From Dasypus novemcinctus (taxonomy: Eukaryota > Chordata > Mammalia > Cingulata > Dasypodidae): a stretch of DNA of 64,000 nucleotides. Every line of letters begins with the position of its first letter. The stretch's first letter is position 1. A model generated the notes under the pieces. That model was given only the letters and a program-made list of their open reading frames with translations. It made no database searches and was not told the origin of the DNA. The position numbers and the translations under genes were made by a program. The stretch covers positions 23,199,652 to 23,263,651 of the forward strand of contig NC_080702.1 in the NCBI RefSeq assembly GCF_030445035.2, given 5' to 3'. Shown here piece by piece: positions 23,401-36,644 of this stretch.

Positions 23401-23755
23401 CTACATTTTGTTTATCCATTCTTCCATTGATGGTAATTTGGGATGATTCCAACTTTTGGTAAGAGTGAATAATGGTGCTATGAATATTGGTGAGCAAATA
23501 TCTGTATCCTTGTTTTCAGTTCTTCTGGGTACATACCCAGCAACAGAATTGCTGGGTCATAAGGCAGATCTGTATTTACATTTTTGAGGAACTGACAAAC
23601 AGTTCTCTACAATAATGTGACCATTCCACATTCCCACCAGCAGTGGATGTGGTTTCCCATTCCTCCAAAACTTGTATTCCTCTGTTTTTTTAATGGCTGC
23701 AATTCTAATGGGCATAAGATGGTATCTCTTTGTAGTTTCATTCTTATATGTATAT
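20463..23755 (-). mobile_element. L1 with complete long 3' UTR and ORF2 end
   Basis: Minus-strand ORF2 C-terminal end (23755 to about 23290) followed by about 2.8 kb of 3' UTR ending at an A/T-rich tail near 20480. Landmarks run in the same order as at 4840-7790. It inserted into the CATGTAGTTT site of the old L1. Confidence 0.75.
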
Positions 23756-23813
23756 ACTTATTTTTAAAAGCTGCGTAGATCACAGAAAATGTTACATTAA
23801 AAATATAGGAGAT

Positions 23814-24183
23814 ACAGTTTATACCATTGCTAGGCCACTGGAGTTGCTGAGGGCAGAAAGAGGGAAGAAGTGGTATGATATCAGGGCATTTTTGGGACTT
23901 GGAGTTGTCCTGGATGATATTGCAGAGACATATACAGGACATTATACATCCTGTCATAACCCACTGAAAGTGTAAACTAAGTGTAAAATATAACCCATGA
24001 AGTGTAACAGTGCTCCAAAATGTATTCATCAAATGCAATGAATGTGCCACACTGATGAAAGAGGTTGTTGATGTGGGAGGAGTGGGGGAGTGGAGAGTGG
24101 GGTGTATAGGAACCTCATATTCTTTAATGTAACATTTTGTGAGATCTTTGTGCCTTTAAAAAAACAATAGAAAATCTATTTTC
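23814..24183 (+). mobile_element. Short L1 tail inserted tail-to-tail
   Basis: Sense copy of the last 350 bp of the L1 3' UTR ending in A-rich sequence, placed about 60 bp from the 3' end of the minus-strand L1. A-rich flanks aaaaatatagga (about 23801-23812) and aaaagaaataaga (24184-24196) resemble each other and the undisturbed consensus, which suggests a target duplication. Confidence 0.7.
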
Positions 24184-27039
24184 AAAAGAAATAAGATTCC
24201 CATATGGCCCAATCCACACATCCACACTTTTCCATCAATAATTTCTTTCATTAGTATGGTACATTCATTGCATTTGATGAATACGTTTTGGAGCACTGCT
24301 ACACAGCATTGATTAGAGTTTAATTGTAGTTTACACTCTCTCCCATTCCATTCAGAGGGTTATGGCAGGATAAATAATGTCTTACATCTGTCCCTACAAT
24401 ATCATTGAGGAAAACTCCAAGTCCCGAAAATGCTCCCATAGTACACCTTTTTTTCCCTCTCCCTGCCTTCAGCAACTCCAGTGGCCACTGTCCCACATCA
24501 ATAATAATATTTCTTTCATTGCCTGAGTTACAATAATTTAATAGTAGAATACCAGTAAGTCCACACTGGTCTATATTTTATTCCCCAAACCTGAGACTCT
24601 GGAACAGTGATGCCAAGTCCACCTCTTAATTGTGAGGCTCTGATACCACAGAGGTTATGAGTGGGACTCTCCTGCTTTTAGTTGTAATCTCTCTTGGTTT
24701 CTTGGTGTGCTTGTCCATCCTCACCTTTCTGTCAACTGACCTATGTAAATCCATTGAACTGGAAAGTAGGTGTTGCAACTCTGCTAAGGCTCAGAGCCAG
24801 CTGGCACATAGACAGTCCAGAGTTTCAAGTATCTTGGTGAAGAACTACCCCAATGCAACCACAGGTTCAATAAAGAGAACAGAAGAGGCATGTGAAGAGA
24901 AGTCACATCTGAGTTCAACTCCATCACACTTGGGAGCACAATCTCTGAGGTAGGGCCTAATGGCAAGACACCAGACTCAGGAGCTAACTGCCATGACCAT
25001 AGGACCTGAATATCTCCATAACCCTCAGAAGCACCACTAACTGGGGTAGTATCTACTTTGACTATCAATGAGATCTTGCTGAGACATAAAAAATGTAAGC
25101 CCTCTCATGATCTCCTGACTCATTTTGAAGTCTCTCCGTCATATAAACTCATTTATCTTTACCTTTTCCCCATTTTATTAAAGGTTTTTTTCCAGTTGCA
25201 TCACTGGGGTGCTTGATAGTAATCCCTTAGGGCCAGTGAGGTTCATCCCCAGGAGTCATGCACCATGCTGGGGGGAATGTAATGCATTTACATGCTGAGT
25301 TTGGCTTGGAGAAAGGCCCCATTTGAGCAACATGGAGGCTCTCAGGAGATAACTTTCAGGCACCCTGCAACACTAGGCCAAGGTGAGATTTCATATGCAA
25401 AAGGCCCATAAGCATAGTCATCAGTATCAAGGGCCCATCATTGTACCAACCTTCTTTGCTGGGGATTGCCCTCCACTAGGGGGATTGTTGCTGTTCCATT
25501 AGGAATTGCAACAGAATTCCCCAGGATGGGAACCCAGCACTTCCTCAGTTGTCATGTGAATCTCTACTCACTGTGTCAATATCCAATGAACATCCAAACA
25601 TATCTATATACCGTGTGGATATATCCAAGTTTACTCCCTCCCATGAATCTCCCATCAATAACATCCCATGCCAATGCTCCTCCCATGCCATAGTGGAACC
25701 TTTTGTGATCCAAGATTTCTTCAAAAATGAAGGCTAATGTATTGCCAAATTCACTTAATTGGAAAATGAGATAGTGATGATAGTTTTATACCTAAGCAAT
25801 AAAATACATACTAATTTAGAAAAACTAATATAAAGTAAAGAAAAATTGGGATATTAAAAAAATGAACAATATTAACAATATTATAATTTTTTTTGACATT
25901 TTACCTATCATCACTGTAATAGGTGTTGTTCTGCGTGTACAGTGGCAATTTCTTCCATTTCTTACTCAGTGTCTTACCTTTTTTTATCATTATGTCTTCA
26001 GAGAAGTTTTAGTTCACAGTAAAGTCAAATGCAGAATATACAGGACTCCCATATACCCAACATCCTCCCACTTTTCCCCCTTCCCCAGCAAAGATCTTTC
26101 TACATGTGAATGTTACATTTGCTACAACTGATGTATAAATATTGAAAGACAGCTTCTACCCATGATCAGTAGTTTCCATTATGGTTTACATTTTAGACTA
26201 TACACTTTTGTACATTTTTGGTGAAATTTAAAATAGCCTGTATCCATCTTTGCATGATCATGCAAAACACTTCTATTGCCCCCTAAATACACCGTCTTCC
26301 ATCCATTATATTTCTCTCTCCCCTCCCCTCAGGCCCACAGTGGCAATCAAACTTCACTGCTTGAAGGACAAGATTCCTAGATACTTTCAACAGTGCTGAG
26401 GGCTTGACACATTAGTCTGTCCTCCCCCATTAGGAGCCACCTATGTTCTCAAGAGAAATTCTCCCCTCTGTTGGAGAACATCGTGCCTCCCCAAGATGGG
26501 AGTACAATACCTTCCGCTCATCGTATGGACCTCCACTCACTGTTATAACACACTGTGACAAGATGAACATTCACATACACCCTAGAAACCTGCACCAGGT
26601 GTACCATGTGCTGAATGACCCCATCCAACAGCCTAAACCAATAACTCTTTCTTAATATATCGTCAAAAGAGTTTTCTCAGTTTTATAGTTCTAACCACGT
26701 ACCCGCCAATCCCGTGTTCACTTGCTCCCTCCCCCAACTCTTCCCCGATTTAGATGGAACATCTGACCCATCCTCCCAATCCTAGCCTCCATCAAGCCTG
26801 CATTGCCCAACCCAGTAGTATCGCTATACCCCTGTCACATCCCTTCACTGCCCAACTACTTACCTCCACCTTACCATGGATTTCACCCATGTCTGCATTG
26901 GTTCACAACCTTCCTCTGGCCCCCTATTCCTTGTAAATCTATCTTCCTGACTCTAACTCTCTAAGATGGCTCTATTTGTTTAATTCATATGAGAGAATTC
27001 ATGTAGTATTTGTCCTTTAGTATTTGCCTTGCTTCACAT

Positions 27040-30000
27040 ACCATAAATTCCTCAAGATTCCTCTGTTATCCCATGTGTTAGTACTATATTCCTTCTTATG
27101 GCTGAGTATTATTCCATTGTGCATATATACCACATTTTATTTATCCATTCATTTGTTGATGGGCACTTGGGTTGATTCCAACTTTTATCAATGGTGAATA
27201 ATGCCACTATGAACATTGGGTTGCATATATTTGTTCATGTGCTTGTTTTCACTTCTTCTGGTCATACACCCAGCAGTGGAATTGATGGGTCATGTGACAA
27301 ATCTATAGTTGGCTTTTTGAGGAATAGTGAAGCTGTAATTAACAATGGCTGGACCATTCTACATTCCCATTAGCAGTGGATGAGATTTCCCTTTTTCCCA
27401 CATCCTTTCCAACATTGTGGTCCTCTGTGATTTCAATTTTTATTTTATTTTTTATTACTCTTTTTTTTGTAATCCTGTTTTTTTTTTAATGGCTGCCATT
27501 CTAATTGGTGTAAGATGGTATATCATTGTAGTTTTGATTTGCATTCTCTAATAGCTAGTGATGTTGAGCATCTTTTCATATGCTTGTTAGCCATTTGTAT
27601 TTCTTCATTGGAGAAATGTTTTCAAGTCTCTTGCCCACTTTTTAAATGTGTTGTTTGTCTTTTTATTTTCATGCTGTAGGATATTTTATATATGCTGGAT
27701 ATTAGGCTACTATCAGATATATGGTTACCAAATATTTTCTCCCTTTGAGTAGGCTGTCTTTTCACTTTCTTCACAAACTCTTTGAGATTCAAAAAGTTTT
27801 AATTTTGAGGAGGTCCCATTTCTTTATCTTTTCCCTGCTCATGCTTTGTGTGTGAAGTTCATGAAGCCATTTCCTATTACGAGTTCCTGTAGATGCTTAT
27901 GTGAATTATCTTCCAAGGGCTTTGACCCTTATATTTAGATCTTTAATCCATCTTGAGTTGATCTTTTATAAGGTGTGGGATGATGTTCCTCTCTTATTCT
28001 TTTGGCTATGGGTATCCAATTTTCAAGTCACCATTTCTTGAAGAGGCCATTCTGTCCAAGTTGACTGGGCTTTTTGTCCTTCTTAAATATCAGATGGCAG
28101 TGTTTGTTAGGATCTATATGAGCTCTCAATTCAGTTCGATTTGGTCAGTGTGTCTATCTTTGTGCCAATACCATGCAGTTTTGACCCCTGTAACTTTGTA
28201 GTATCATTTAAAGTCAGGTAGTGTGATTTCTTTGATTTCATTTTTCTTTTTCAATATGTCTTAGGCTATTCGGGAACTTATGCCCTTCCAAAATATTTTC
28301 ATAGTTAGTTTTTCCATTTCAGTAAAAAATTCTGTGTTGATTTTTATTGGGATTGCATTAAATCTGTAGATTAGTTTGGGTAAAATAGACATCTTAATGA
28401 TATTTAGTCTCCCTATCCATGAACAGGGTATATTCTTCAATTTATTTAAGTGTTCTTTGATTTCCTTTAACAATGTGATGTAGTTTTCTATGTGCAAACC
28501 ATTTACCTCTTTAGTTAAGTTTATTCCTAGGTATTTGTTTTTTTTTTAGTTACTATTGTAAATGTTTTTTTTTTCTTGATTTCCTCCTCACATTGCTCAT
28601 TATAGGTGTACAGAAATACCACTGATTTTTGCACAATATTCTAAGAACATGCTACATTACTGAACTCAATTATGTGCTCTGGAAGCTTTGTTTTAGATTT
28701 CTCAGGGTTTTCTATGTATAATATGTCAGCAAATAGTGAAATTTTGACTTCTTCCGTTCCAATTTGGATGTCTTTTATATCTTTCTTGCTTCAGTACTCG
28801 AGCAAGTACTTCTAACACAGTGTTAAATAGGAGCATTTTTGTGGGCATCCTTGTCTTGTTTCTGATATTACAGGGAAAGCTTTTAGGATTGCAGTATTAT
28901 ATGTGATATTAGCAGTGGGTTTTTCATATATACTCATTATGTTCAGAAAATTTCTTTCTATTACTATCTTTTGCAGTGTTTTTACTGGGAAAAGGGGCTT
29001 TGTTTTTTCAAATTCTCTTTCTGTGTCTATATATATGGTCTTGTGATTTTTTTCCTTTATATCTATTTATGTGGTGTATTATATTGATTGATTTTCTTAT
29101 ATTGAACCCTCCTTGTATATCAGGGATGAAGCCCACAATCATGGTGTATAATTCATTGATGTGTTTTGAATATGATTAGCAAGTATTTTGTTGAAGATTT
29201 TATCATCTAGGTTCATTAGAGAGATTGGTCAGTAATTTTCCTTTCTTGTGGCAATTTTGTCTGCCTTTGGTGTTAGGGTAATTTTGGCATCCTAGGATGA
29301 GTTAGGCAATGTTCTTTCTACATCAGTTTTTTGGAAGAGTTTAAGTGGGATTTGTGATAGTTCTTTACAGAATAATTGGTAGAATTCAACTGTGAAACTG
29401 TCTGGTCCTGGACTCTGCTTAGTTTGGAAGTTTTTAAATGACTGATTCTATCTCTTTACATGTGATTGGTCAGTTGTGTTCATCAATTTCTTTTTTCATC
29501 AATGTAGGAGTTTTTCTGGGAATTTTTCCATTTCTTCTAAATTGTCCTTCATGTTGGCATAAAATTTTTCAAAGTATCCTCTTGTGATACCCTTTTTTTC
29601 TGTGGGATCAGTGGTAATATCTTCCTAATTTATTTTTTGGATATTTGCATCTTTTCTCTTTTTTCTGTTAGTCTAGCTAAGGGTTTGTAAATTTGATTCA
29701 TCTTCATGAAGGTACCAGCTTTGTGTTTTTCTCCTAGTGCTTCCTTATTTTATATTTCATTTATTTCTGCTCTGATCATTGGTATTTCTTTCTACTTCCT
29801 TTGGGGTTAGTTTGTGTTCTTTTTCTACTCAGTCCAAGCATGCAGCTAGGTCTTCAATTTTAGCTCTTTCTTCTTTTTTGATATATGAATTTACTGCTAT
29901 GAATTTCACTGTCAATACACCTTTTGTTGCATCCCGAAAGTTTTGATATGTTATGTTGTCAATTTCATTCCTTTCAAGGTAGTTACTGATTTTTTTTTTG

Positions 30001-30840
30001 AGATTTTCTCCTTGACCCACTTTTTGCCTAAGACCATGTTGCTTAACTTCCATATCTATGTGCCTAATCTGTTTCTCTGGCCCTTACAGATTTCCAGCTT
30101 CATTTCACTGTGGTCAGAGAAATTACTTTGTATGATTTCAGTCTTTCTGAGTTCATTGAGACTTTCTCTGTGGTCTAGCATGTGGTTTATCTTGGAGAAT
30201 GATCCATGTGCACTCAAGAAGACTGTAGATCATGAAGTATTTGGGTGTTGTGTAACGTATATGTCTATTAGGTCCAGACCCTCTAATGTAATAATGTAAT
30301 GTCATATTCTAATGTAATGTAATGTAATGTAATGTAATGTAATGTAATTTGTTTCTGTATTGGTTATCTGTCAAGACGTTTTGTTTAAATGTCATAATGG
30401 TATATTAAAGTCCCCCACTATAATTGTAGAGGTATTTATTTCTCCACTTTCTTTTTCCAGTGTTTGCCTCATTAATTTTAAGGTGCCCTGGTTAGGTGTA
30501 TAAATGTTTATGATTTTTCTTTCTTGTTGAAATATTACCCCTTTTACTAATATGTAGTGTAGTGTCTACCTTTGTCTCACAATAGTTTTGTATGTAAAAT
30601 CTAATTTGTCCCACATTAATAAAGCTTCTCCCAACATTTTTTGGGTATGTTTGCTTGTAAGATTGTTTTCCAGCCATTCACTTTCAGCCTTATTGTATCC
30701 CTGCAACTAAGGTAAGTATCTTGTAGACAGCATATAGATGGGTCTTATTTTTTTATCCATTCTGTCATAGTGTGTCTCTTGACTGGCAAGTTTAAGCCAT
30801 TAAGATTCAGCATTATTATTCTAAAGAATTTGCTTACATT
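27040..30840 (-). pseudogene. L1 ORF2 (endonuclease and reverse transcriptase), decayed
   Basis: The start region near 30840 encodes an RIIMLNLNGLN sequence like the N-terminus of the L1 endonuclease. Later recognisable pieces are 30053-29829 (endonuclease-RT linker) and 28497-28261 (RT C-terminal side: [20 protein letters not shown]). Full family length is about 1,275 codons, which fits the 3.8-kb span. Stops and frameshifts occur throughout, so no enzyme can be made. Confidence 0.8.
30310..30348. repeat. (TAATG)n microsatellite
   Basis: About eight uninterrupted pentanucleotide units inside antisense L1 ORF2, preceded by two irregular units at 30286-30300. Confidence 0.9.
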
Positions 30841-30964
30841 AACTATATTTTCTTTGGGTTTATGTATGTCATATGCTGTTTTTATTCCTTTTTTAAATTT
30901 CTTTTTAGTTGTTCTTACACTCTCCACTAACTCTCACTCCCGTTTTTTCCTTTAAACCTGCAGA

Positions 30965-31856
30965 ATTCCCTTTAGGATTTCTTGAAGTGTGTGTTTCTTA
31001 TTGGCATACTCTTACTTTCTGTTTATCTTCAATATTTTGAATTCTCCATCATTTTTAAATGCCAGCTTTGCTGGATAGAGGATTCTTGGCTGGAAACTCT
31101 TTTGTTGTATGACATTGATTTTGTCATGACACTACCTTCTTGCCTACATGATTTCAGATGAGAAATTAGCACTTAATCTTTTTGAGCTTCCCTTACATGT
31201 GATGGTTCTCTTTTCTCTTGCTTCCTTCAATGTTTTGTCTTTTCTTGAGTATTGGAGAGATTGACAAGTATATATCTTAGAGTAGGCCTTTTGGGATTTA
31301 TACTGATGGAGGTGCTCTGCACTTCTTGGACGTGTACATCCATCTCCCACAATAGGGTTGTGAAATTATCAGCCATAATGTCCTTCTCTTCTCCTTTGGA
31401 ATACTTACAATGCATATGTTTGTGCATTTTGTGTTGTTCAAATCCCTAAGTCCCTGCTGGATTTTTTCTATCTTTTTATCTAACTGTTCTACTATCTGTT
31501 TGATTTCAGATGTACTGCCTTCCTCATTACTAATTCTTTCCTCTGCTTATTCAAATCTGCTGTTATGTGTTTGGAGCATATTTTTTATTTGTTGGGTTGT
31601 GCTATTCATCAGCATTATATCTGTTATCTCTTAATGTATGTTTACAATTTCTTCAGTATGTTCTCCCAGTATTTTCTTAATATCCTTAACCCCTTCTTTC
31701 ACTCCATTAAGTTGCCCCATGATATTTGTTTGGACACCTTTACTTTTTTTTTTTGATGTTCTGCTTCTCTTCTTTGTTCTCAGGTGGTTGATTGGACTGG
31801 ACCATGTCTTCCTGTTTCTTGGTGTGGTTTGTACTTTTTTGATGCTGTCTGGTCAT
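30965..31856 (-). pseudogene. L1 ORF1, decayed
   Basis: ATG at 31854-31856 starts MTRQHQKSTNH, homologous to the frame at 1-120. Downstream the frames at 31427-31227 and 31350-31144 encode the RRM-like and C-terminal parts (MADNFTTLLWEMDVHVQEV; KRLSANFSSEIM). Frame shifts separate them. Length of about 0.9 kb fits ORF1. Confidence 0.75.
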
Positions 31857-33745
31857 CTTTTTACCTTGATGTGCTTAATCAGTTGATTAAGTATCCCTGT
31901 ACTCTAGGGATATATATATAGTTGCTGTTTTTGTGTATGTGTTAAGTTTTCTCTTTCGTACTTTGTTCTTCTTATTCTATTTCCCTGTTTTGCCTATGTT
32001 CCCTTGAAGGAAAAAGAATAGGGCAAAAGAGGTAAGAAAAGAAAAAATATAATAGTAATAATGACAGTAAAAGTTAGAGGTGTATCCATATAAGTCCTAG
32101 GAAAATGAATATTTAACTTGTGTAAGCAGTGTAGAGTAGTAGGAATGACAAGTGGAGTATACTGACAATGAAATGGGAAACAATATAGAGAAGTTTATAG
32201 AATGAATTAAAAGGAAAGATGATGAGGATAGAAGGAAAGAGAAACACAACAAAAGAAAAACACAAATAAAGGAAAAAAACAGATTAAAAGAGTTGGAAAT
32301 GAAAAAACAGAAAAATTGAAGATTAAACAAAGAGAGGTGGAATGTAAAACAACAAAAAGAGGAAGATAGAAAGGTGTAGGAAGTAAAAGAGATTGCATTG
32401 GGAGCCAAAATCTTTATACACAGAAAAGAGGAAATCAAGGAAGGGGAAACCTTGTAAATAAGAAACAAGCCAGCAGCAATTAATTTTTAAAAGGGAGGGG
32501 AGAAAGAGGAAAGAATGAGAAGAAAACAAACAAACAAAGAACCCATGAGCAAGCCATCACAGAAAAAGTAAAGAAGCACCTGTGGAGCTTCTCAGGCTGC
32601 CAGTGATCATCAATCAATTATCAGGCAGCCTTCCCTATGCAAGTTTTAAAGCAGGTTTTATTGAGTAAACTAAGTTAATTTTTTAAAAGTAACATTTTTT
32701 AAGGAATAATAAAAGACCCAAGAGAAGTTAATACAAGAATAATGTCTATGTTTTCCCTGTCTTAACATATCAAGTGGATGTTTAAAATCCCAGTGCATCA
32801 CTACTCTAAGAGGAGCTGAGAATTGAACTAGGGACCAGTTATATTCAAGGCAGAAACTCCTCCACTGAACTAAACTTTCTTCTTGGCTCAGTTAGTTCTT
32901 CATAAATCGATCTGTTCACTTTCCCTTTGGCAGATTTGACTCTTTGCAATTGGGTAAATTCCTGCTGATTAGGAATCTGTTCTTGTCCCTTTCTATTCTT
33001 ATTGCTTTCCCTCCAAGGGCAGCAGGACTCAATAGCCCAAGTTAGTATTCCCTTTTAAAATTAAAATGGGACTCTGGTGATATATTTCATTAAAAAATGA
33101 CCCATAGCCCTATTTGAGAGCACCCCCTCCTCCCATGGAACACTAAATAAGTTCTTGGAAGTTTATTAAGCACTTCCTACTGTCCGTCTCCCTTAGGGGA
33201 GTTTAAATTTTGATAGTTTTCAGCACTGGACTTGTTAATTGCATGACTCCACCTTCCCTCCGGGCCAATTTTCCTTATCCCAGTGTAGTCAGGTAAGTCA
33301 AATTACCTCAGCTGATTTGCCTCTCCCTTCTTCCTGGTGCCACTTTAAGCCAGCTTGTATGCTTCTCAAAGCTCAAAAAGGGAGTTCAGGCAATCACACC
33401 CACAGAAAGAAAACTCCTCTACACTCTTAACTAGTACCCTTCCACTGTTTGAGAATGCCTCCTCTGGCTGGGTGATTGGTAGGAGTCAGGGCTTCCCATG
33501 ACTTCCTGTCCTGAGGATGGAGTTTCACCACCTTGCAGCTCCATCCCCAAGTACCAAAAACTCATAGTTTTACCTTGAGCAATCAGTCTCTTTGTCAAGC
33601 TCTCTCCAGATGGATGCTTGAAACCTCTTGCTCTGTGGCTTTCCAAAACAGTTCACTCAGGAAGGATCTTGCCCTCACTCAGCCATTTTTTTTTGTGAGA
33701 CAGATGATGAAGTTGCACTTAATCCAAAGCCATCTTGCCCTCTCT
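31857..33745 (-). promoter_or_regulatory. 5' UTR of the full-length L1
   Basis: About 1.9 kb. The ORF1-proximal part is purine-rich on the plus strand (32020-32570) and parallels 250-950. The distal part matches 14360-15072. There is no GC-rich array. Contains a tRNA-like segment at 32800-32876. Confidence 0.65.
32800..32876 (-). mobile_element. tRNA-like SINE head relic
   Basis: Minus strand has an A-box-like TTTAGTTCAGTGG (around 32874) and a B-box-like TAGTTCAATTCTC (around 32828), with spacing and flanks like a tRNA-Ala-type SINE head. No clear body or tail, so it may be an old insertion or an acquired part of the L1 5' UTR. Confidence 0.5.
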
Positions 33746-33760
33746 CTCACCATGTAGTTT

Positions 33761-34447
33761 TTTATTTTAATTTTTAATTTTTATTGTCTTTTTTAAGGAT
33801 ACATAGACCACTCAAAATGTTACATTAAAAAATATGACGTTCCCATATACCCCACTTCCCATCACCCCCACTCCTCCCACATCGACAACCACTTTCATCA
33901 GTGTGGCACATTCATTGCATTTGATGAATACATCTTGGAGCACTGCTGCACCACATGGATGATAGTTTACATTATAGTTTACAATCTCCCAGTCCATTTA
34001 GTGGGTTATGGCAGGACATATAATGTCCTGCATCTATCCCTGCAATATCATTCAGGACAACTCCAAGTCCCAAAAATGCTGCCACATCACACCTCTTCTT
34101 TCCTCTACCTTCCCTCCTTGGCCACTGTCTCCACATCAATGATATAATTTTTTCCATTGCTAGAGTCCAATAATTCTAGTAGAATGTCATTAAGTCCACT
34201 CTAATCCATATTTTATCCCTTCATCCTGAGGACCCTGAGATGATGATGTCCACTCCACTTCTAAATTGAGAGGGGGGTTAGATCTCATATTGCTGATGGA
34301 TACGATTCTCCTGCTTGCAGTTGTAGACTCTCTTGGTTTCTTGATGTGGTAGTTGATCATCCTCACCTCCCTGTTAGCTGTCCTAAGTCCATACAACCAG
34401 AGTGTAGCTGGTGCAACTCTGCTGAGGCTCAGGGTCCAGCTGGCATA
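33761..34447 (-). mobile_element. 5'-truncated L1 tail with perfect 14-bp target duplication
   Basis: About 690 bp of antisense L1 3' UTR preceded by an oligo-T. The duplication tcaccatgtagttt occurs at 33747-33760 and 34448-34461 without mismatch. The perfect duplication suggests this is a younger insertion than its surroundings. Confidence 0.9.
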
Positions 34448-34923
34448 TCACCATGTAGTTTGTGGAATTGTAGCTTTTAAAGTTAGGTAGTTTGAGTCCT
34501 CTAACTTAGTTTTCCTTTCTCCATATATTTTTGCTTTTTTAGGGCACCTTAGCATTTCAAATAAACTTGATAATTGACTTTTCCATTTCTTTAAAAAAAT
34601 GCTGTAGGAATTTTTATGGGGATTACATTGAATATGTAAATCAATTTGAGTAGAATTGACATCTTTCTGATATTTCATCTTTCAATCTATGAACATGGAA
34701 TGCCTTTCCATTATTTTGGTCTTTTAAATTTCCCTTTGCAATTTTGTGTATCTTACTGTGTACAAATCCTTTACTTCCTTAGTAAAGTTTATTCATGGAG
34801 ATATTTTTTATTTTCTACTGTCAATGGAATTTTTATCTTGATTTCCTCCTCAAATTGCTCATTACTAGTGTAAAATAATACTACTGATTTTCACATATTG
34901 TTCTTATATCCTGCCTTTTTATT

Positions 34924-35083
34924 TTTATTTTTATTTATTTTTATTTTTTATTTTTTATTGATTTTGTAATAATATTACATTAAAATATATATATATGAGG
35001 TCCCTTTGAACCCTACCACCCCCACCCCACCTCTCCCCCCCCAGCAACACTCCTTCCCATCATCATGACATATCCATTGCATT
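34924..35083 (-). mobile_element. Very short L1 tail with perfect 15-bp duplication
   Basis: About 160 bp: a T-rich tail and the terminal L1 3' UTR. The duplication tcctgcctttttatt is at 34909-34923 and 35084-35098. Confidence 0.9.
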
Positions 35084-36196
35084 TCCTGCCTTTTTATTGA
35101 CCTCATTAATTAGATCTAGTACCTTTGTTGTATATTTTCAAGGCTTTCTAGGTATAGGATCATGTCATCTGCAAATTGTGAAAGTTTTAATTCTTCTTTT
35201 CCAATTTAAATGCCTTTGATTTTTGATTGTACAAGTGCTCTAGAAAGAACTTCTATCACCATGTTGAATAAGAGTGGCAATAATGATTATACTTGTTTTG
35301 TTCCAGATCTTAGAGGGAAAGCTTTTATCCTTTCACCAATGAGTCTGGTATTAGCTGTGGGTTTTCCCCATGTGCCCCTTACCATATTTAAAATATTTCC
35401 TTCTATTGCTATCTTTAGAATTATTTGTAACAATAAAGGATGTTAAATTTTTTAGCATGCCTTTTATGCATTGATAGAGATGATCATGCATTTTTCCTTC
35501 AATCTGTAAATGTATTGAATTATATATTTGATTTTCTCTTGTTAGTTAACCCTTGCATACCTGGCATGAAACCCACTTCATCATGGTGTATAAATTGTTT
35601 CATGTCTTGTTGGATTCAGTTTGCAAATATTTTGTTGAATATTTTGGCATTTACATTCATTAGAATGTAACAAAGAAATTTTTGTTTCTTGCTACAGCTT
35701 TCTGTTGCCTGGATATGAGGCTGATATTGTATTCATAGAGTGAGTTAGATAATGATCATTCGCCAACAAGTTTTGGAAGAGTTTGAATTGGATTTATATT
35801 AGTTCTTTTCAGAATGATTGGCAGAATTCACTTGTGAAGTCATCTGGTCTGTGGCTTCTCTTTTTAGAAGGATTGTGATAACCAATACTATCTCAGTACT
35901 TGTGATTTTTCTGTTAAGGTATTCTGTTTCTTCTTTCATTATCTTGAGATTCTCATGTTTTTCTAGAAGTTTATCAATTCATCTAAGATGTCCAAATAGT
36001 TGACTTTAATTTTTCATAGTATCCTCCTATGATCCTTTCCATTTCTGTGGGTTCAGTTGTGATGCCCCCTCTTACTTTTTATTTTACTTAATAACATATT
36101 TTCTCTTGTTTTTCTTTGTTAGTCTAAGGGTTTACCTATTTTATTAATCATCTAAAAACATTCCATAGTGTTTTTTATACTTGATTACATTTAATT

Positions 36197-36308
<112 letters not shown>

Positions 36309-36644
36309 GCTTTGGGACTGGTTTGCTCTTCTTTTCCTAGTCCCCTTCAATTTGCAGTAAGGTATTTAATTTTAGCTATTTATTCTTTTTTAATGTAGGC
36401 ATTTAGGTCTTTAGGGCTATAAATTTCCCTCCCAGCACTACCTTCCTTCCAAATAATGTTTTAATGTTAGATTCTCATTTTCAATTGCATGAAGATATTT
36501 ACTGATTTCTCTTGCAATTTGTTCTTTTATCCATTGATTGTACAAAAGTGTGTTGCTTAACTTACAAATATTTGTGAATTTTCCAGCTCTCCACCCATTA
36601 TTGATTTCTGTCTTCATTCTACTGTAACCAGGGAAAGTTCTTTT

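Larger units (their letters stand above)
23756..33745 (-). mobile_element. Full-length L1, about 9.6 kb plus an insertion, decayed
   Basis: In minus-strand order: 5' end near 33745 with a CAAGATGG motif, 5' UTR to 31857, ORF1 (31856 to about 30965), ORF2 (about 30840-27040), and a long 3' UTR ending at 23756. A plus-strand L1 tail interrupts it at 23814-24183. Many stops and frameshifts mean both ORFs are dead. At over 9 kb without the insertion it is longer than typical mammalian L1s (6-7 kb), mainly from long UTRs. Confidence 0.8.

Noticed and set aside
32097-32529. Phe/Leu/Ser-rich minus-strand frames (63-123 codons) resembling membrane proteins
   Set aside because: Caused by purine-rich plus-strand sequence in the L1 5' UTR; hydrophobicity follows from T-rich codons.
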